The position numbers and the translations under genes are program-made. A stretch of DNA of 53,225 bases from an uncultured Bacilli bacterium (GTDB taxonomy: Bacteria; Bacillota_I; Bacilli_A; RF39; UBA660): the NCBI GenBank assembly GCA_947581765.1, contig CANPVU010000010.1:1-53225 (forward strand), written 5' to 3'. The notes beneath the pieces were generated by a model, which did not search any database, was not told the origin of the DNA, and was given only the letters and a program-made list of their open reading frames with translations. Shown in pieces: positions 35,455 to 44,283 of this stretch; the first letter of the stretch is position 1, and the number at the start of each line of letters is the position of its first letter.

Positions 35455-35541
35455 TTAAATCCATGCTCCAAGTATAATAATTAAAAGAATAAATAATACT
35501 AAAACGATTGCTGCTGATGATACGCCTGAATTACAACACAT
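35455..35541 (-). CDS. YjcZ-like tiny transmembrane sporulation protein (28 aa)
   Basis: A 28-aa protein. MCCNSGVSS head followed by AAIVLVLFILLIIILGAWI, almost the consensus of the tiny-TM YjcZ family (ALIVVLFILLIIVGA). ATG 35541 has GGAGG nine bases upstream. A sporulation-like promoter (35574-35600) lies before it. First gene of a two-gene unit with the 46-aa relative. In Bacillus such peptides are associated with the spore or mother-cell membrane. Role unknown. Confidence 0.78.
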   Translation of the reverse strand: MCCNSGVSSAAIVLVLFILLIIILGAWI

Positions 35542-35573
35542 AAAATCATTCCTCCTTTTTGTCTTTTCAAAAA

Positions 35574-35600
35574 TATTTTATGAAGTTTTTGTGAATGTGT
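35574..35600 (-). promoter_or_regulatory. Sigma-K/E-like promoter of YjcZ-like pair
   Basis: Minus strand AC (35599-35600), 16 bases, CATAAAATA (35574-35582), matching the CATAnnnTA form of sigma-K. Confidence 0.5.
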
Positions 35601-35610
35601 GATTAAATGA

Positions 35611-35639
35611 TTGAATTTTATATCAATATTTGTTATTAT
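35611..35639 (+). promoter_or_regulatory. Promoter of the prsA-like gene
   Basis: TTGAAT (35611-35616), 17-base spacer, TATTAT (35634-35639). Because it lies inside the longest reading of the prsA frame, it fixes the start at 35661. Confidence 0.6.
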
Positions 35640-35660
35640 AACTTTGAAAGGATTGATTTA

Positions 35661-36653
35661 ATGAAAAAGAAAACATTAATAATGTTTGCTGTTATTGGAT
35701 TATTATTTGCTACTGCATGCGGTAACCCTAAAATTAAAAATGGTGAAGAAGTTGTAGCAAAAATTGATGGAAAAGAATATACAGCAGACAAATTATATGA
35801 AGAATTAAAGGGAAAATATGGATACACTACATTAATGAATTGGATTGATGAAGAAATAGCTGAAAAAGAAATTGAAACTACTGATGAAATCGAATCATAT
35901 GTAGATGAAGCTATAGAATATTACAAAGGATATGCAGAAGCTGCTAACATGTCTATCATCGAATTTAGTGCAAATTATTTAGGATTAAGTGGAATTGAGT
36001 CTGAAGAAGATTTAAGAAAATTTATACTTAATGATAGAAAATTAACTTTAGCAATCGAAAAACAAATTGGCTCAAAAATAAAAGATAGTGAAATTGAAGA
36101 TTACTACAACGAAAACTATAAAGATTTATATACTTATAGATATATTTTATTAGCTGATGACGACGATGCTAAAGAAAATATTAAGAAAATTAAAAGTGCA
36201 TTAAAAGGTAAGAAAAAAGATGATCTTGTTGATGAATTTAATGAACAAGCTAAAAAATATTCAACAAATAGTGATGAAATATTAGTTAAAAGTGCAACTA
36301 AAGATAAAGTAAATGAAGATGTATGGAAAAAATTAAAAGACTTGGATGATTACGAATATTCAAGTGAAATAAGTACTGATGAAGGATATTATATTGTACT
36401 TAGAATTTCTAAAGATAAAGCTAAAGATATAGATGATGTAGAAGAAGAAATAAGAAATACTATGGCAGAAAACAAATTAAATGCTGATCAATATTTAGGT
36501 TATGATGCTTTAACTGAACTTAGAAATAAGTATAAGATTGCATTCTTTGATGATGATTTGAAAAAAGGATATGATGATTTCCTAAAACAAGTTGAAGATG
36601 CTAAAAAAACTAGCAGCAATTCTAACAGTAATTCAGATAGCAATAAAAAATAG
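35661..36653 (+). CDS. prsA: PrsA-like foldase lipoprotein
   Basis: About 330-aa lipoprotein. The signal peptide ends in a lipobox (FATAC, modified Cys at residue 20), followed by a SurA/PrsA-type helical N-domain, a parvulin-like region (about 155-260, YTYRYILLADDDDAKENIKK to SSEISTDEGYYIVLRI), then helices and a Ser/Asn-rich tail. Helps secreted proteins fold outside the membrane. The parvulin core is divergent, so chaperone rather than isomerase activity may dominate. Start 35661 (AAAGGATTG upstream) is preferred over 35607, which precedes the promoter. Confidence 0.85.
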   Translation: MKKKTLIMFAVIGLLFATACGNPKIKNGEEVVAKIDGKEYTADKLYEELKGKYGYTTLMNWIDEEIAEKEIETTDEIESYVDEAIEYYKGYAEAANMSIIEFSANYLGLSGIESEEDLRKFILNDRKLTLAIEKQIGSKIKDSEIEDYYNENYKDLYTYRYILLADDDDAKENIKKIKSALKGKKKDDLVDEFNEQAKKYSTNSDEILVKSATKDKVNEDVWKKLKDLDDYEYSSEISTDEGYYIVLRISKDKAKDIDDVEEEIRNTMAENKLNADQYLGYDALTELRNKYKIAFFDDDLKKGYDDFLKQVEDAKKTSSNSNSNSDSNKK

Positions 36654-36674
36654 AAGATTATTCTTCTATTTTTT
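36645..36674. terminator. Shared terminator of convergent prsA and recX
   Basis: Perfect 13-bp stem AAAAAATAGAAGA / TCTTCTATTTTTT with a 4-base loop. Both stop codons are inside it, and it works in both directions. Confidence 0.85.
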
Positions 36675-37428
36675 GTATGTATTCATTTATTATATTTATA
36701 TCGAATCCTTTAGCATATAACTTTTGAGATATTTTATTTTTTAATTCTTTGCCAGAAAATTTTTTACTTAGTTTATTTTTTATTTTATTATACTCTATTT
36801 CTAATACATTAGATTCATCATATTTAATGGAATCTATTATAGGCAATATTAAATCCATGTCATATCCAAGTGAAATAAGCTCATATGTTATTTTTTGCTT
36901 AAATTTATATAATGAATATTTTGAATTATTTTTTTTATTTTTTGTAACATATTTTTCTATTTTATCTATAAATATACTTTTATCAATTTTTGATAATTCA
37001 TCTAAAATTATATCTTCGTCAATATGTAATTTTAATAAATTTTCTTTTAATTTATTTGGTCCATCATTAGAAAAATTTAATTTGTCTGATATATATGAAG
37101 ATACATATAATTTTTCGTTAATTAGTCCAATCGATTTTAATTTTTCAATTATTTTTGTTGTTTCTTCTTCTGTTAATTCATATTTTTTTAAATATTGCTC
37201 TATTTCATATACACATCTTTGATGTTTCATTATATATGATACTGTTTTATTATATGCTTCATAATAATTATTATCTTTACTTAATTTTTCATATAATTCA
37301 TCATCTATATTTTTTTTATATAGTATTTTATTGTTTAATAAAACTTCATCATATGTAGTTATTTCTTTATCATCGATTAATACTTTATATTTGCCTGAAT
37401 TTGTTTTCGTTATTTTATTTATTTTCAT
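36658..37428 (-). CDS. recX: RecA regulator RecX
   Basis: About 256 aa, the long form found in Firmicutes. Repeated three-helix units are visible (YIMKHQRCVYEIEQYLKKY, IIEKLKSIGLINEKLYVSSYI, KIKQK-type repeats to the end). RecX modulates RecA filaments. A longer reading starts at 37485, but the promoter at 37457-37485 overlaps it. ATG 37428 has GGTGG upstream and the typical MKINKITK start. Confidence 0.85.
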   Translation of the reverse strand: MKINKITKTNSGKYKVLIDDKEITTYDEVLLNNKILYKKNIDDELYEKLSKDNNYYEAYNKTVSYIMKHQRCVYEIEQYLKKYELTEEETTKIIEKLKSIGLINEKLYVSSYISDKLNFSNDGPNKLKENLLKLHIDEDIILDELSKIDKSIFIDKIEKYVTKNKKNNSKYSLYKFKQKITYELISLGYDMDLILPIIDSIKYDESNVLEIEYNKIKNKLSKKFSGKELKNKISQKLYAKGFDINIINEYIQKIEE

Positions 37429-37456
37429 ATTCCACCACACTAACTTTTCTGTATAA

Positions 37457-37485
37457 ACTATACCATACAATAGTTCGTATTTCAA
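37457..37485 (-). promoter_or_regulatory. recX promoter
   Basis: Minus strand TTGAAA (37480-37485), 17-base spacer, TATAGT (37457-37462). Confidence 0.6.
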
Positions 37486-37494
37486 GAGTAAAAG

Positions 37495-37516
37495 AAAAAA
37501 AGTAAAAATTACTTTT
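37495..37516 (-). terminator. Terminator of the GGDEF gene
   Basis: 8-bp stem AAAAGTAA / TTACTTTT (37498-37516), loop of 3, then a T-run. The stop codon is inside. Confidence 0.7.
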
Positions 37517-39551
37517 CTTCACTAGTCATTATTTCTTTATTTGTTTTCATATCAAGAGTTGCTTCATTAACAGCATCATCTATAGTCTTAATAGCATCAT
37601 TTATAATGCTATATCCTATAGCAGCCCCATATCCATGTGATAGGTTTTTAAATTCTCTATTAAGCTTTCTAATGTATGATAATGCCTTCTTTTCTTCATA
37701 ATTAATCATATAAACTAAAAATTCATTTCCATCAGTACGAATAATATCAGTGTTAGGTAATTGAGTTTGAATAAGGATATTTGCAGCTTCTGCAATAACC
37801 CTATCTCCTTCTTCATGTCCAAAATTGTCATTAATATAAGAAATATTATTCAAGTCTATAACAATAATTATTTGTGGATATACTTCTGAATTATCCCATT
37901 TTTCAATATTATCGTTTAAATATTCTCTATTTTTTAACGAAGTTAAATTATCTATGTATTTTAATTTTTCATCTTTACTTAACTTTCTATTCTTATTCTT
38001 AAAAACAAATACTATTGCTTGCTTTATCTTACCTAAAAATTGAATTGTAACAATTACTAATAAAATAACTACAGCAATTAATAAGAATATATTAACACCT
38101 TCATATTCATATACATCAACATAATCTATATCGATAATTGAATATACGTCTGTGTATTCTAAATAAAAATTAAATAAATTATTAAATAATTCGTTTGTAT
38201 TTGATAATCTATATCCATAATTTATATTTTCACTATTAATATAACTTATATGATAATTACTTAATGATCTAGTTTTATAATATTCATAATTATCTAATTC
38301 AATAGCAATTATATCATTTTTACCTAAAGCTCCTCTTTTAAACATTTTTTTATAACTATCAAAAGTTTTTACTTTTAATTTATTTGATACAAGTATATTT
38401 TTTATGAAGCTATTTTCTAACGTACATACTGTTTTGTTTTTTAATGAATTTATATTTTTTATTGAAATATTTGAGTCATTTCTTGTCAAAAATACAAGTT
38501 TAGTGTTAATAGGTTGTACAGTTTTTAAAAAGTTATCTGTTGTATCATACATAGAATTATCAAAGTAAAAATCTACTTTATTTGAATTTAATGCATCATT
38601 TAAATCAGAAATAGATTTGTATTCATTATCATATTTCATATCAATATTTGCAAAAGAAGCAAATGATTTTATTATAAAATAATTTGTTCCAGATAATGTT
38701 CTACGATATGTATTATCATAAACTCCATTGTCTATGTATCCATATACATATTTTTTAGAATTAAGATTTGTTAATTCTTGTTCTGAAATTTTTAAAATTT
38801 TAGTATATGAATTAAATAAATTTTTATTATATGAACTATTTAATTTTTCTTTTTTAAACTTTTTTAATTCTTTTAATATTATTGATTTTTCTATATCATC
38901 AGAAGAATTAAATCTCATTACATATGTCTTTGTTAAATCAGAAAAATGATATTCAATATGTAAATCATTAGTTAATATATCATTTAAATATATTGATTTT
39001 AACCCTATTATTGCATTTACTTGATCACTTTTCAATGCATTTATTAGTAATTCTTTATTATTATACTCAGTAAGTGTAATATCAGCATTTAAATATTGTT
39101 GTAAATATTCTTTTTCATCATGTAATACACCAATTTTTAATGTATTTAACTTAGTAATATCATCTTGGATACCGGCATTTTTTCCAATTAATACATACTC
39201 ATCTTGTAATATTTTAATATCATCATCTTTTACATCATCGACTAATTGAATACTATATTTAGTATCAACGTTTGAACCTAATTGATATGCTACAGGATTA
39301 ATTTTAATTCCAATATTTTCTTGAGCATATATTGCAAAATCAAATAATATTCCTTCGCCTGACATTGTAAAAATTGGGATATCACTAGGCATTGATATAT
39401 CTATGACTCCATTTTTATTTTTTTCTATCCATTTTTCTTCATCTACTGAATATGATAATTCATTATTTCTAAATACAAATAGATATAACAATACTGAAAT
39501 AATTCCTAAGGTTGCAATGATTGATGAGACAATTAATATTTTCTTTTTCAT
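37509..39551 (-). CDS. Transmembrane receptor with degenerate GGDEF domain
   Basis: A 680-aa protein. Signal anchor at about 4-27, then two consecutive extracytoplasmic segments resembling periplasmic solute-binding (type 3) domains (about 35-255 and 265-470), a second span at about 478-500, and a cytoplasmic GGDEF domain (from DNLTSLKNREYL). The metal-site aspartate (IDLNNISYINDNFGHEEGD) is kept, but the signature reads DGNEF (607-611) instead of GGDEF, and no RxxD inhibitory site precedes it. It is therefore probably a poor or inactive diguanylate cyclase or a nucleotide-binding sensor. It begins 9 bases after the 162-aa gene. Confidence 0.85.
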   Translation of the reverse strand: MKKKILIVSSIIATLGIISVLLYLFVFRNNELSYSVDEEKWIEKNKNGVIDISMPSDIPIFTMSGEGILFDFAIYAQENIGIKINPVAYQLGSNVDTKYSIQLVDDVKDDDIKILQDEYVLIGKNAGIQDDITKLNTLKIGVLHDEKEYLQQYLNADITLTEYNNKELLINALKSDQVNAIIGLKSIYLNDILTNDLHIEYHFSDLTKTYVMRFNSSDDIEKSIILKELKKFKKEKLNSSYNKNLFNSYTKILKISEQELTNLNSKKYVYGYIDNGVYDNTYRRTLSGTNYFIIKSFASFANIDMKYDNEYKSISDLNDALNSNKVDFYFDNSMYDTTDNFLKTVQPINTKLVFLTRNDSNISIKNINSLKNKTVCTLENSFIKNILVSNKLKVKTFDSYKKMFKRGALGKNDIIAIELDNYEYYKTRSLSNYHISYINSENINYGYRLSNTNELFNNLFNFYLEYTDVYSIIDIDYVDVYEYEGVNIFLLIAVVILLVIVTIQFLGKIKQAIVFVFKNKNRKLSKDEKLKYIDNLTSLKNREYLNDNIEKWDNSEVYPQIIIVIDLNNISYINDNFGHEEGDRVIAEAANILIQTQLPNTDIIRTDGNEFLVYMINYEEKKALSYIRKLNREFKNLSHGYGAAIGYSIINDAIKTIDDAVNEATLDMKTNKEIMTSEEK

Positions 39552-39560
39552 ATGTAACCT

Positions 39561-40046
39561 CTACCAAATAAAGTCTGAATTTGTTTTTCCATCAATCTCT
39601 TTGTGATGAGTACCAATTTTTGGATAGTCTTCACTCTTATCATTACTGCAACGAACCATTAATTGTATATCATAGTATTTTAATTCATCTTCACTAAATA
39701 CTGTAAGTAATTTTTTTCCCATACTCTTTACTTTAGAAAAACTTAACTTATCATCTACTTCTACAATTAAATCTATTAAATTACATTTAACCTCAAACTT
39801 TACTAATTTAATATTCTTATAATCTTTTTCCAAGAATTGATTTATCTTATCTTCTCTATCAGATTCTACAGGATAATTTTGTGTAACTTTACATCTATCT
39901 CCATATACACTTTCTTTTGTATCAGGCATTAAATACTTTATAACACCAAATAAAAATACAAATAGTAATATAATTGAAACTATTACAATTGAAGTTATAA
40001 TAACTTTCTTTTTGTTATTTTTTATATATTCTTTAAATTTATTCAT
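39561..40046 (-). CDS. Membrane-anchored protein, unknown
   Basis: About 161 aa. Lys-rich N-terminus, one span (about 16-38), then an extracytoplasmic domain of about 120 residues with three cysteines (DRCKVTQ, VKCNLIDL, MVRCSN). I do not recognise the domain. ATG 40046 has GAGGTG six bases upstream, and an earlier ATG (40058) lies in front of this SD. It is directly upstream of the GGDEF receptor gene and likely co-transcribed with it. Confidence 0.65.
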   Translation of the reverse strand: MNKFKEYIKNNKKKVIITSIVIVSIILLFVFLFGVIKYLMPDTKESVYGDRCKVTQNYPVESDREDKINQFLEKDYKNIKLVKFEVKCNLIDLIVEVDDKLSFSKVKSMGKKLLTVFSEDELKYYDIQLMVRCSNDKSEDYPKIGTHHKEIDGKTNSDFIW

Positions 40047-40079
40047 AAAGCACCTCATTCATATTATACTATATTTTAC

Positions 40080-41114
40080 CTAGTAAATAAATATATCTGT
40101 TGATGTTTCCCCTTGCTCCTTTACAATATAGGATTTTATATCATTAATTGCCTTTACTTCTATAATTACTTTAATATCTTTAAAATACTTCATTAAATAG
40201 TCACTTAATAACTGATTTATATATAATAATTCACCATAACTATAATAATTTTTTGTAATAGTTATATCTATTTTTGTTAATTTATTACTATTAAAATGTC
40301 CTAATCCTGATATATACAATGAGTTATCATAATCTCTAACACTTTCTTCAAATTTTGCAAAGTTATTATAGTTATTCAAATCCATTTCCTTAACTTTTTG
40401 ATTATTCATATAATAGTTTCTTTGATTAATATAGTTATACTTTATATCATTATTTTCAGTAATACCATAATATAAATAATTACCTCCAACATTACTTTCT
40501 GGAGATGATTCAGTATAGAGTGCAACTAATATAGGTATATTTTCTAATTTATAATTTTCCCTCATATACTTAATTAAACTCTTACTTGCAGTTTTACCAA
40601 AATCTATTGTTTCATCTAAAGATAGTGTTACATAATTATTATTAGAATCGTAACTTTGATATTGATTTAATATAATACCTAATGATATACCTTGTATTTT
40701 TCCATCTTTGTTTACAAAATTTTTTTCTATTATACCTGCAATTATTTCTGGTTTTACCGTTTTTCCATCTATTTTTTTAATTTCCGTATGATTAAGTTTA
40801 TCGTTACTTAATAATTCTTTTAGTGTACTTTTTGTTAAATATTGTCCCTCTTGATAATAATATTTATCAACTTCAAAAGCATTTGTAGATATTTGAATTA
40901 ATTCTTTTTCGATTGTTTCAACATCAAAATCTACAACATTGCTATTAAGTATGTAATTATTGCCAACCCCTTTTTTGTATGGCATAAAAACTGTGTAATA
41001 ATCATCATTATAAGTTATAGTATATGTATTTTCAATCTCATCTGGTTCTTTTTGACTCTTATTACATCCTGTAACAGCAATTAATATAAGTAATACTAAA
41101 ACTAACTTCTTCAT
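40080..41114 (-). CDS. CamS-family lipoprotein
   Basis: A 344-aa lipoprotein, lipobox AVTGC with Cys17. The body matches the CamS/YerH family (YYQEGQYL, IAGIIEKNF, GISLGIILNQYQSY and SSPESNVGGNYLYYG). The role of the family is unclear. In staphylococci and enterococci the cleaved signal peptide of CamS yields the cAM373-type sex pheromone, so the signal peptide here (ending ILIAVTG) could give a similar hydrophobic peptide; that is inference. It follows the ytxH-like gene by 22 bases. Confidence 0.85.
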   Translation of the reverse strand: MKKLVLVLLILIAVTGCNKSQKEPDEIENTYTITYNDDYYTVFMPYKKGVGNNYILNSNVVDFDVETIEKELIQISTNAFEVDKYYYQEGQYLTKSTLKELLSNDKLNHTEIKKIDGKTVKPEIIAGIIEKNFVNKDGKIQGISLGIILNQYQSYDSNNNYVTLSLDETIDFGKTASKSLIKYMRENYKLENIPILVALYTESSPESNVGGNYLYYGITENNDIKYNYINQRNYYMNNQKVKEMDLNNYNNFAKFEESVRDYDNSLYISGLGHFNSNKLTKIDITITKNYYSYGELLYINQLLSDYLMKYFKDIKVIIEVKAINDIKSYIVKEQGETSTDIFIY

Positions 41115-41136
41115 TTAACTAACAAAAAAGAGAAGA

Positions 41137-41592
41137 TTACTCTGTTGGATTATTTATAGAATTATCCAATTGCTGAGTTTTTTCTTCTTTTTCTAATTTT
41201 TGTATTACATCTTTTGTTACTATAGATGCTTTTTCTTTTATAGCTGTTGCTGTTTTTTCCATAATTGGTGTTCCTTTTTCAATTACATATTGAACTAATT
41301 CTTCTGCTTTATCATTTATTGCTTTAGCCTTTTCTTTAGCATAGCTTAATACTTTTTCTTTGTCTAAATCATCTAATGATTGCTTAATATCATCAATTTT
41401 ATCTTGAATGTAAATTTTAACATCATTTGCTTTAAGAGTTTTTGCCTTTTCTAATAATTCATTTAGTTTATTTTTTAACTCTGCTCTAGTTTCACTACCT
41501 TTTTTAGGGGCAAATAAAACTCCTAAACCTGCTCCTACTAAAACACCAGCTGCAAATTTTGCAATACCACTTTTTTTCTCATTCTTACTCAT
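41137..41592 (-). CDS. ytxH: YtxH-like general stress protein
   Basis: About 151 aa. After a short polar start comes the YtxH glycine-zipper hydrophobic segment (FAAGVLVGAGLGVLFAPKKG), followed by a long amphipathic Lys/Glu/Ala helix or coiled coil. In Bacillus YtxG-YtxH-YtxJ form a general-stress operon. ATG 41592 overlaps the stop of the upstream ytxG-like gene (ATGAGTAA), the usual sign of translational coupling. Confidence 0.85.
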   Translation of the reverse strand: MSKNEKKSGIAKFAAGVLVGAGLGVLFAPKKGSETRAELKNKLNELLEKAKTLKANDVKIYIQDKIDDIKQSLDDLDKEKVLSYAKEKAKAINDKAEELVQYVIEKGTPIMEKTATAIKEKASIVTKDVIQKLEKEEKTQQLDNSINNPTE

Positions 41593-41869
41593 CAATTTTT
41601 CTTCCTTTCTTTCTTTTAGCAATAAAGTTAATTAATCCTTTAAATGATGCGCTTAATTTATCCGTTATACTAGATGCATATTCAGTTGTACAATCTATTA
41701 ATTCAAATAATTTATCTAATTTATCTAACTTTCCTGAAACATCATCTAATACCCCATCAACTTTATTAATTACTCTAATTAATCTTACGACAAACATTAT
41801 CAAAAATATTACTAAAACTATCAAAACTGAATAAAGCAATGATGGTAACAATACTTGTAAATCAACCAT
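41585..41869 (-). CDS. YtxG/DUF948-like membrane protein
   Basis: A 94-aa protein with an N-terminal transmembrane segment (about 8-30) followed by a coiled coil (INKVDGVLDDVSGKLDKLD) and a basic tail. The topology and the following ytxH-like gene fit the DUF948/YtxG family. Function unknown; envelope stress is inferred from the family. Confidence 0.7.
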   Translation of the reverse strand: MVDLQVLLPSLLYSVLIVLVIFLIMFVVRLIRVINKVDGVLDDVSGKLDKLDKLFELIDCTTEYASSITDKLSASFKGLINFIAKRKKGRKIDE

Positions 41870-41873
41870 TTAA

Positions 41874-42845
41874 CTACTCCTTTCCTTCTTCATATATTGA
41901 ATCTATAAAATTATATAATTCATTTTCTGTCAACAAATCTTCATCTAGATTATGTTCAATTTTTTCTTTTTTCTGATTATATGTTTCCCTTTGAAGTAAC
42001 AAATTATCTAATTCTTTAGTTAAGTCCATTGTAACTTCTTCTAATTCTTTTATATTTTTTTCTTGCTCATTAACTGTTTTAGCTAATTCAGTGGTATCTG
42101 AGATATCAATTTCTTTCTTTTTTGGAGTCTTAGTATCAAGTTCTAATTCATCAAATAAATCCACTTCATTGCTTATTGGACTTGTAACTTTTGAGGTTAC
42201 CATTTCATCTTCTTTTTCTAGTTCGTCTTCTATGTCAACACGAACTCTACCGTATGCTTTTTTTCTAACCTCATCAAATCTATCACTTTTCATTAAGTCA
42301 CCAGTTTTTGGCTGTTTTATATCATTTTTTTCAACTATATCTTCTTTTGTATAATTTTTATCTAAAATTCCATAAATTGGAGAAATTATCGGTGTTGGTT
42401 TAAATGTTGGCTTTTCTTTGGTTAAAATTGTTGTGCTCGTATATCCACCACTATATGGTTGTTTTTTATCCTCTTTCTTTGGAATATTTCTAACTTCTGG
42501 TTCCTTCTTCTTTTCAACACGTTTTGGCTTTTGAGGTTCAAGATCCGCAAAATCATTTTCAGTAAAAAAGACTGGAGTTTTTAACTTTTCTCTTGTCATT
42601 TGTAATTTTTCTTCTGGCTCAACAGTTTTTTCAACTGGTTCAATCTCACTAGTATTATTTACAACAACTTCTTCATCATCATCGTCATCATCAAATTCAA
42701 AATTTCTCTCTCTTTTATGTTCAACAATTTTTCTTTGTTCTAAATTTTCTTTTTTGGGAACTTCTTTTTTTATCTGTTCAACCCTTATTTCTTCCGTATA
42801 TTCTGGCTCAGTAAATAGATTTTTTACTTTATCAAATAATCCCAT
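41874..42845 (-). CDS. Disordered, highly charged cytoplasmic protein
   Basis: A 323-aa protein that I do not recognise. It opens with an amphipathic segment (MGLFDKVKNLF) that could touch the membrane, is then rich in Lys/Glu/Asp/Pro with an acidic run (about 50-60), contains one non-acidic island (TPIISPIYGILDKNY, about 152-166) that looks like a conserved binding motif, and ends in a predicted coiled coil (about 245-300). The plan (amphipathic helix, disordered linker, short motif, coiled coil) is reminiscent of division or envelope scaffolds, without identifiable homology. SD AGGTGAAATT before ATG 42845. Same operon as the ytxG/ytxH-like genes. Confidence 0.6.
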   Translation of the reverse strand: MGLFDKVKNLFTEPEYTEEIRVEQIKKEVPKKENLEQRKIVEHKRERNFEFDDDDDDEEVVVNNTSEIEPVEKTVEPEEKLQMTREKLKTPVFFTENDFADLEPQKPKRVEKKKEPEVRNIPKKEDKKQPYSGGYTSTTILTKEKPTFKPTPIISPIYGILDKNYTKEDIVEKNDIKQPKTGDLMKSDRFDEVRKKAYGRVRVDIEDELEKEDEMVTSKVTSPISNEVDLFDELELDTKTPKKKEIDISDTTELAKTVNEQEKNIKELEEVTMDLTKELDNLLLQRETYNQKKEKIEHNLDEDLLTENELYNFIDSIYEEGKE

Positions 42846-42884
42846 AATTTCACCTATCCTTTTTACTTTTTTAAAGATTTAAAA

Positions 42885-43463
42885 TTATTCATTTTGTTTA
42901 TTTTTAAACATTTCATATTTTTCTTCACGATTATTCAATGTTTGAGAATCAATCATTAATTCAATTACTTCATGATTAAACTGTATAGTGGACAGAATAT
43001 ATGCTGAATTTAATACCGCATCATTTAAGTCTTCTTTTGAAACTACAGTTTCAATTTTTGAATAATTATATACAAATTGTATATAATACATATCATCTTC
43101 TTCTATAATTTCTAAATAACCATCTGATCCAAAACCATCTTTCTTGCTGAATTTTCTTGAATAAAAAGCATCTTTTTTTTCTTCATATTCGATAGATATT
43201 TTTTGATAATAACTAATTACATCAACGTAAAGATAATAATAATTACCTTGCGAATAAAGTTTATCGTTTGTTTCATCAGTATCTATGTACGTAACTCCTC
43301 TTGGTACATAATATTTATACCCTCTACCAACTCTATTATACAGGTTATTATCCTTTGATAATACTACTTCTACAATTGTATCAATACTATCTGTATTTAT
43401 TCTTACAATTGTACACCCAGTGAGTAACAAAAACACTAGAATAGATAATATTATTTTTTTCAT
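42885..43463 (-). CDS. Putative lipoprotein, unknown
   Basis: A 192-aa protein with a signal peptide and lipobox LLTGC (Cys17). The mature part is mixed alpha/beta, rich in Tyr and charged residues (VGRGYKYYVPRGVTYIDTDE). No known domain recognised. It precedes the disordered 323-aa protein by 39 bases, and the five genes from here to CamS run in the same direction with short gaps, suggesting one envelope-related operon. Confidence 0.65.
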   Translation of the reverse strand: MKKIILSILVFLLLTGCTIVRINTDSIDTIVEVVLSKDNNLYNRVGRGYKYYVPRGVTYIDTDETNDKLYSQGNYYYLYVDVISYYQKISIEYEEKKDAFYSRKFSKKDGFGSDGYLEIIEEDDMYYIQFVYNYSKIETVVSKEDLNDAVLNSAYILSTIQFNHEVIELMIDSQTLNNREEKYEMFKNKQNE

Positions 43464-43540
43464 ATTCTACCTCACATTCACATTATACCAAAAAATATAA
43501 ATTATTTCTATTATTTTTAATATTAATAATAAAATATCTA

Positions 43541-44170
43541 CTATTTTTTTACTACTATCTTATAAATTGGTAAACCTTTGTTATGAAACTTATCTTCATA
43601 TTCAGTTGAAATATTTAAACTTACATCTTCACTATATAAATCTAAACACAATAGTTGTATTTTATAATCATAATCTGTTAGGGATTTAACAGAAAATTCA
43701 AATAAATGTCTATTATCTGTTTTCATTTCTATTTCTTTTGTTGATTTAAAAATATTATCATATTTTCTTAAAAAATTAATACTTGTAAGTCTTCTATTTT
43801 CATGTCTTGCCTTTGGCCATGGATCTGAAAAATTTAAAAATATCTTATCTATTTCATGTAAAAATATTTCATCTATATTAGTAGCATCCATTCTAAGAAA
43901 TTTTAAATTAGGTATATCCTCTTGTTCTACTTTTTCAAGTGCTCTTACTAACACACTATCAAATTTTTCTATTCCTATAAAATTAATATTAGGATTTTCT
44001 AATGCCATTTTTCTTATAAATTTTCCCTTACCAGTTCCAATTTCAATATATAATAAATTATTATTTTGAAATAATTCATTAAATTTACCTTTATAATTTT
44101 CATAATCCAATATAACATATTTTGAATTTTCTATTTTTTCTTTAGCACCTTTAACATTTCTAAGACGCAT
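43541..44170 (-). CDS. trmB: tRNA (guanine46-N7)-methyltransferase TrmB
   Basis: A 209-aa SAM-dependent enzyme making m7G46. The N-terminal MRLRNVKGA start, motif I YIEIGTGKGKF, IGIEKF, then the family block FLNFSDPWPKARHENRRLTS and the C-terminal ...YEDKFHNKGLPIYKIV are all typical. Own promoter at 44187-44216. SD AAGGTGAT before ATG 44170. Confidence 0.95.
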   Translation of the reverse strand: MRLRNVKGAKEKIENSKYVILDYENYKGKFNELFQNNNLLYIEIGTGKGKFIRKMALENPNINFIGIEKFDSVLVRALEKVEQEDIPNLKFLRMDATNIDEIFLHEIDKIFLNFSDPWPKARHENRRLTSINFLRKYDNIFKSTKEIEMKTDNRHLFEFSVKSLTDYDYKIQLLCLDLYSEDVSLNISTEYEDKFHNKGLPIYKIVVKK

Positions 44171-44186
44171 AATATCACCTTGTATA

Positions 44187-44216
44187 ATTATAGCATATTA
44201 ACATATTTATTAACAA
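44187..44216 (-). promoter_or_regulatory. trmB promoter (extended -10)
   Basis: Minus strand TTGTTA (44211-44216), 18-base spacer, TATAAT (44187-44192) with TGC before it. Confidence 0.65.
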
Positions 44217-44238
44217 CATAATAAATTAAGTGTAGTAA

Positions 44239-44263
44239 ACAAATTTAAACAATTTCATATAAT
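44239..44263 (+). promoter_or_regulatory. Sporulation-type promoter of 97-aa gene
   Basis: AC (44239-44240), 15 bases, CATATAAT (44256-44263), followed by AGACTAG. Almost the same as the yqfQ-like promoter at 21854-21879. Confidence 0.45.
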
Positions 44264-44283
44264 TAATTAGACTAGGAGGTATT

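Noticed and set aside
36749-37222. 157-aa plus-strand frame
   Set aside because: Antisense to recX, whose reading is clear; no promoter or SD.
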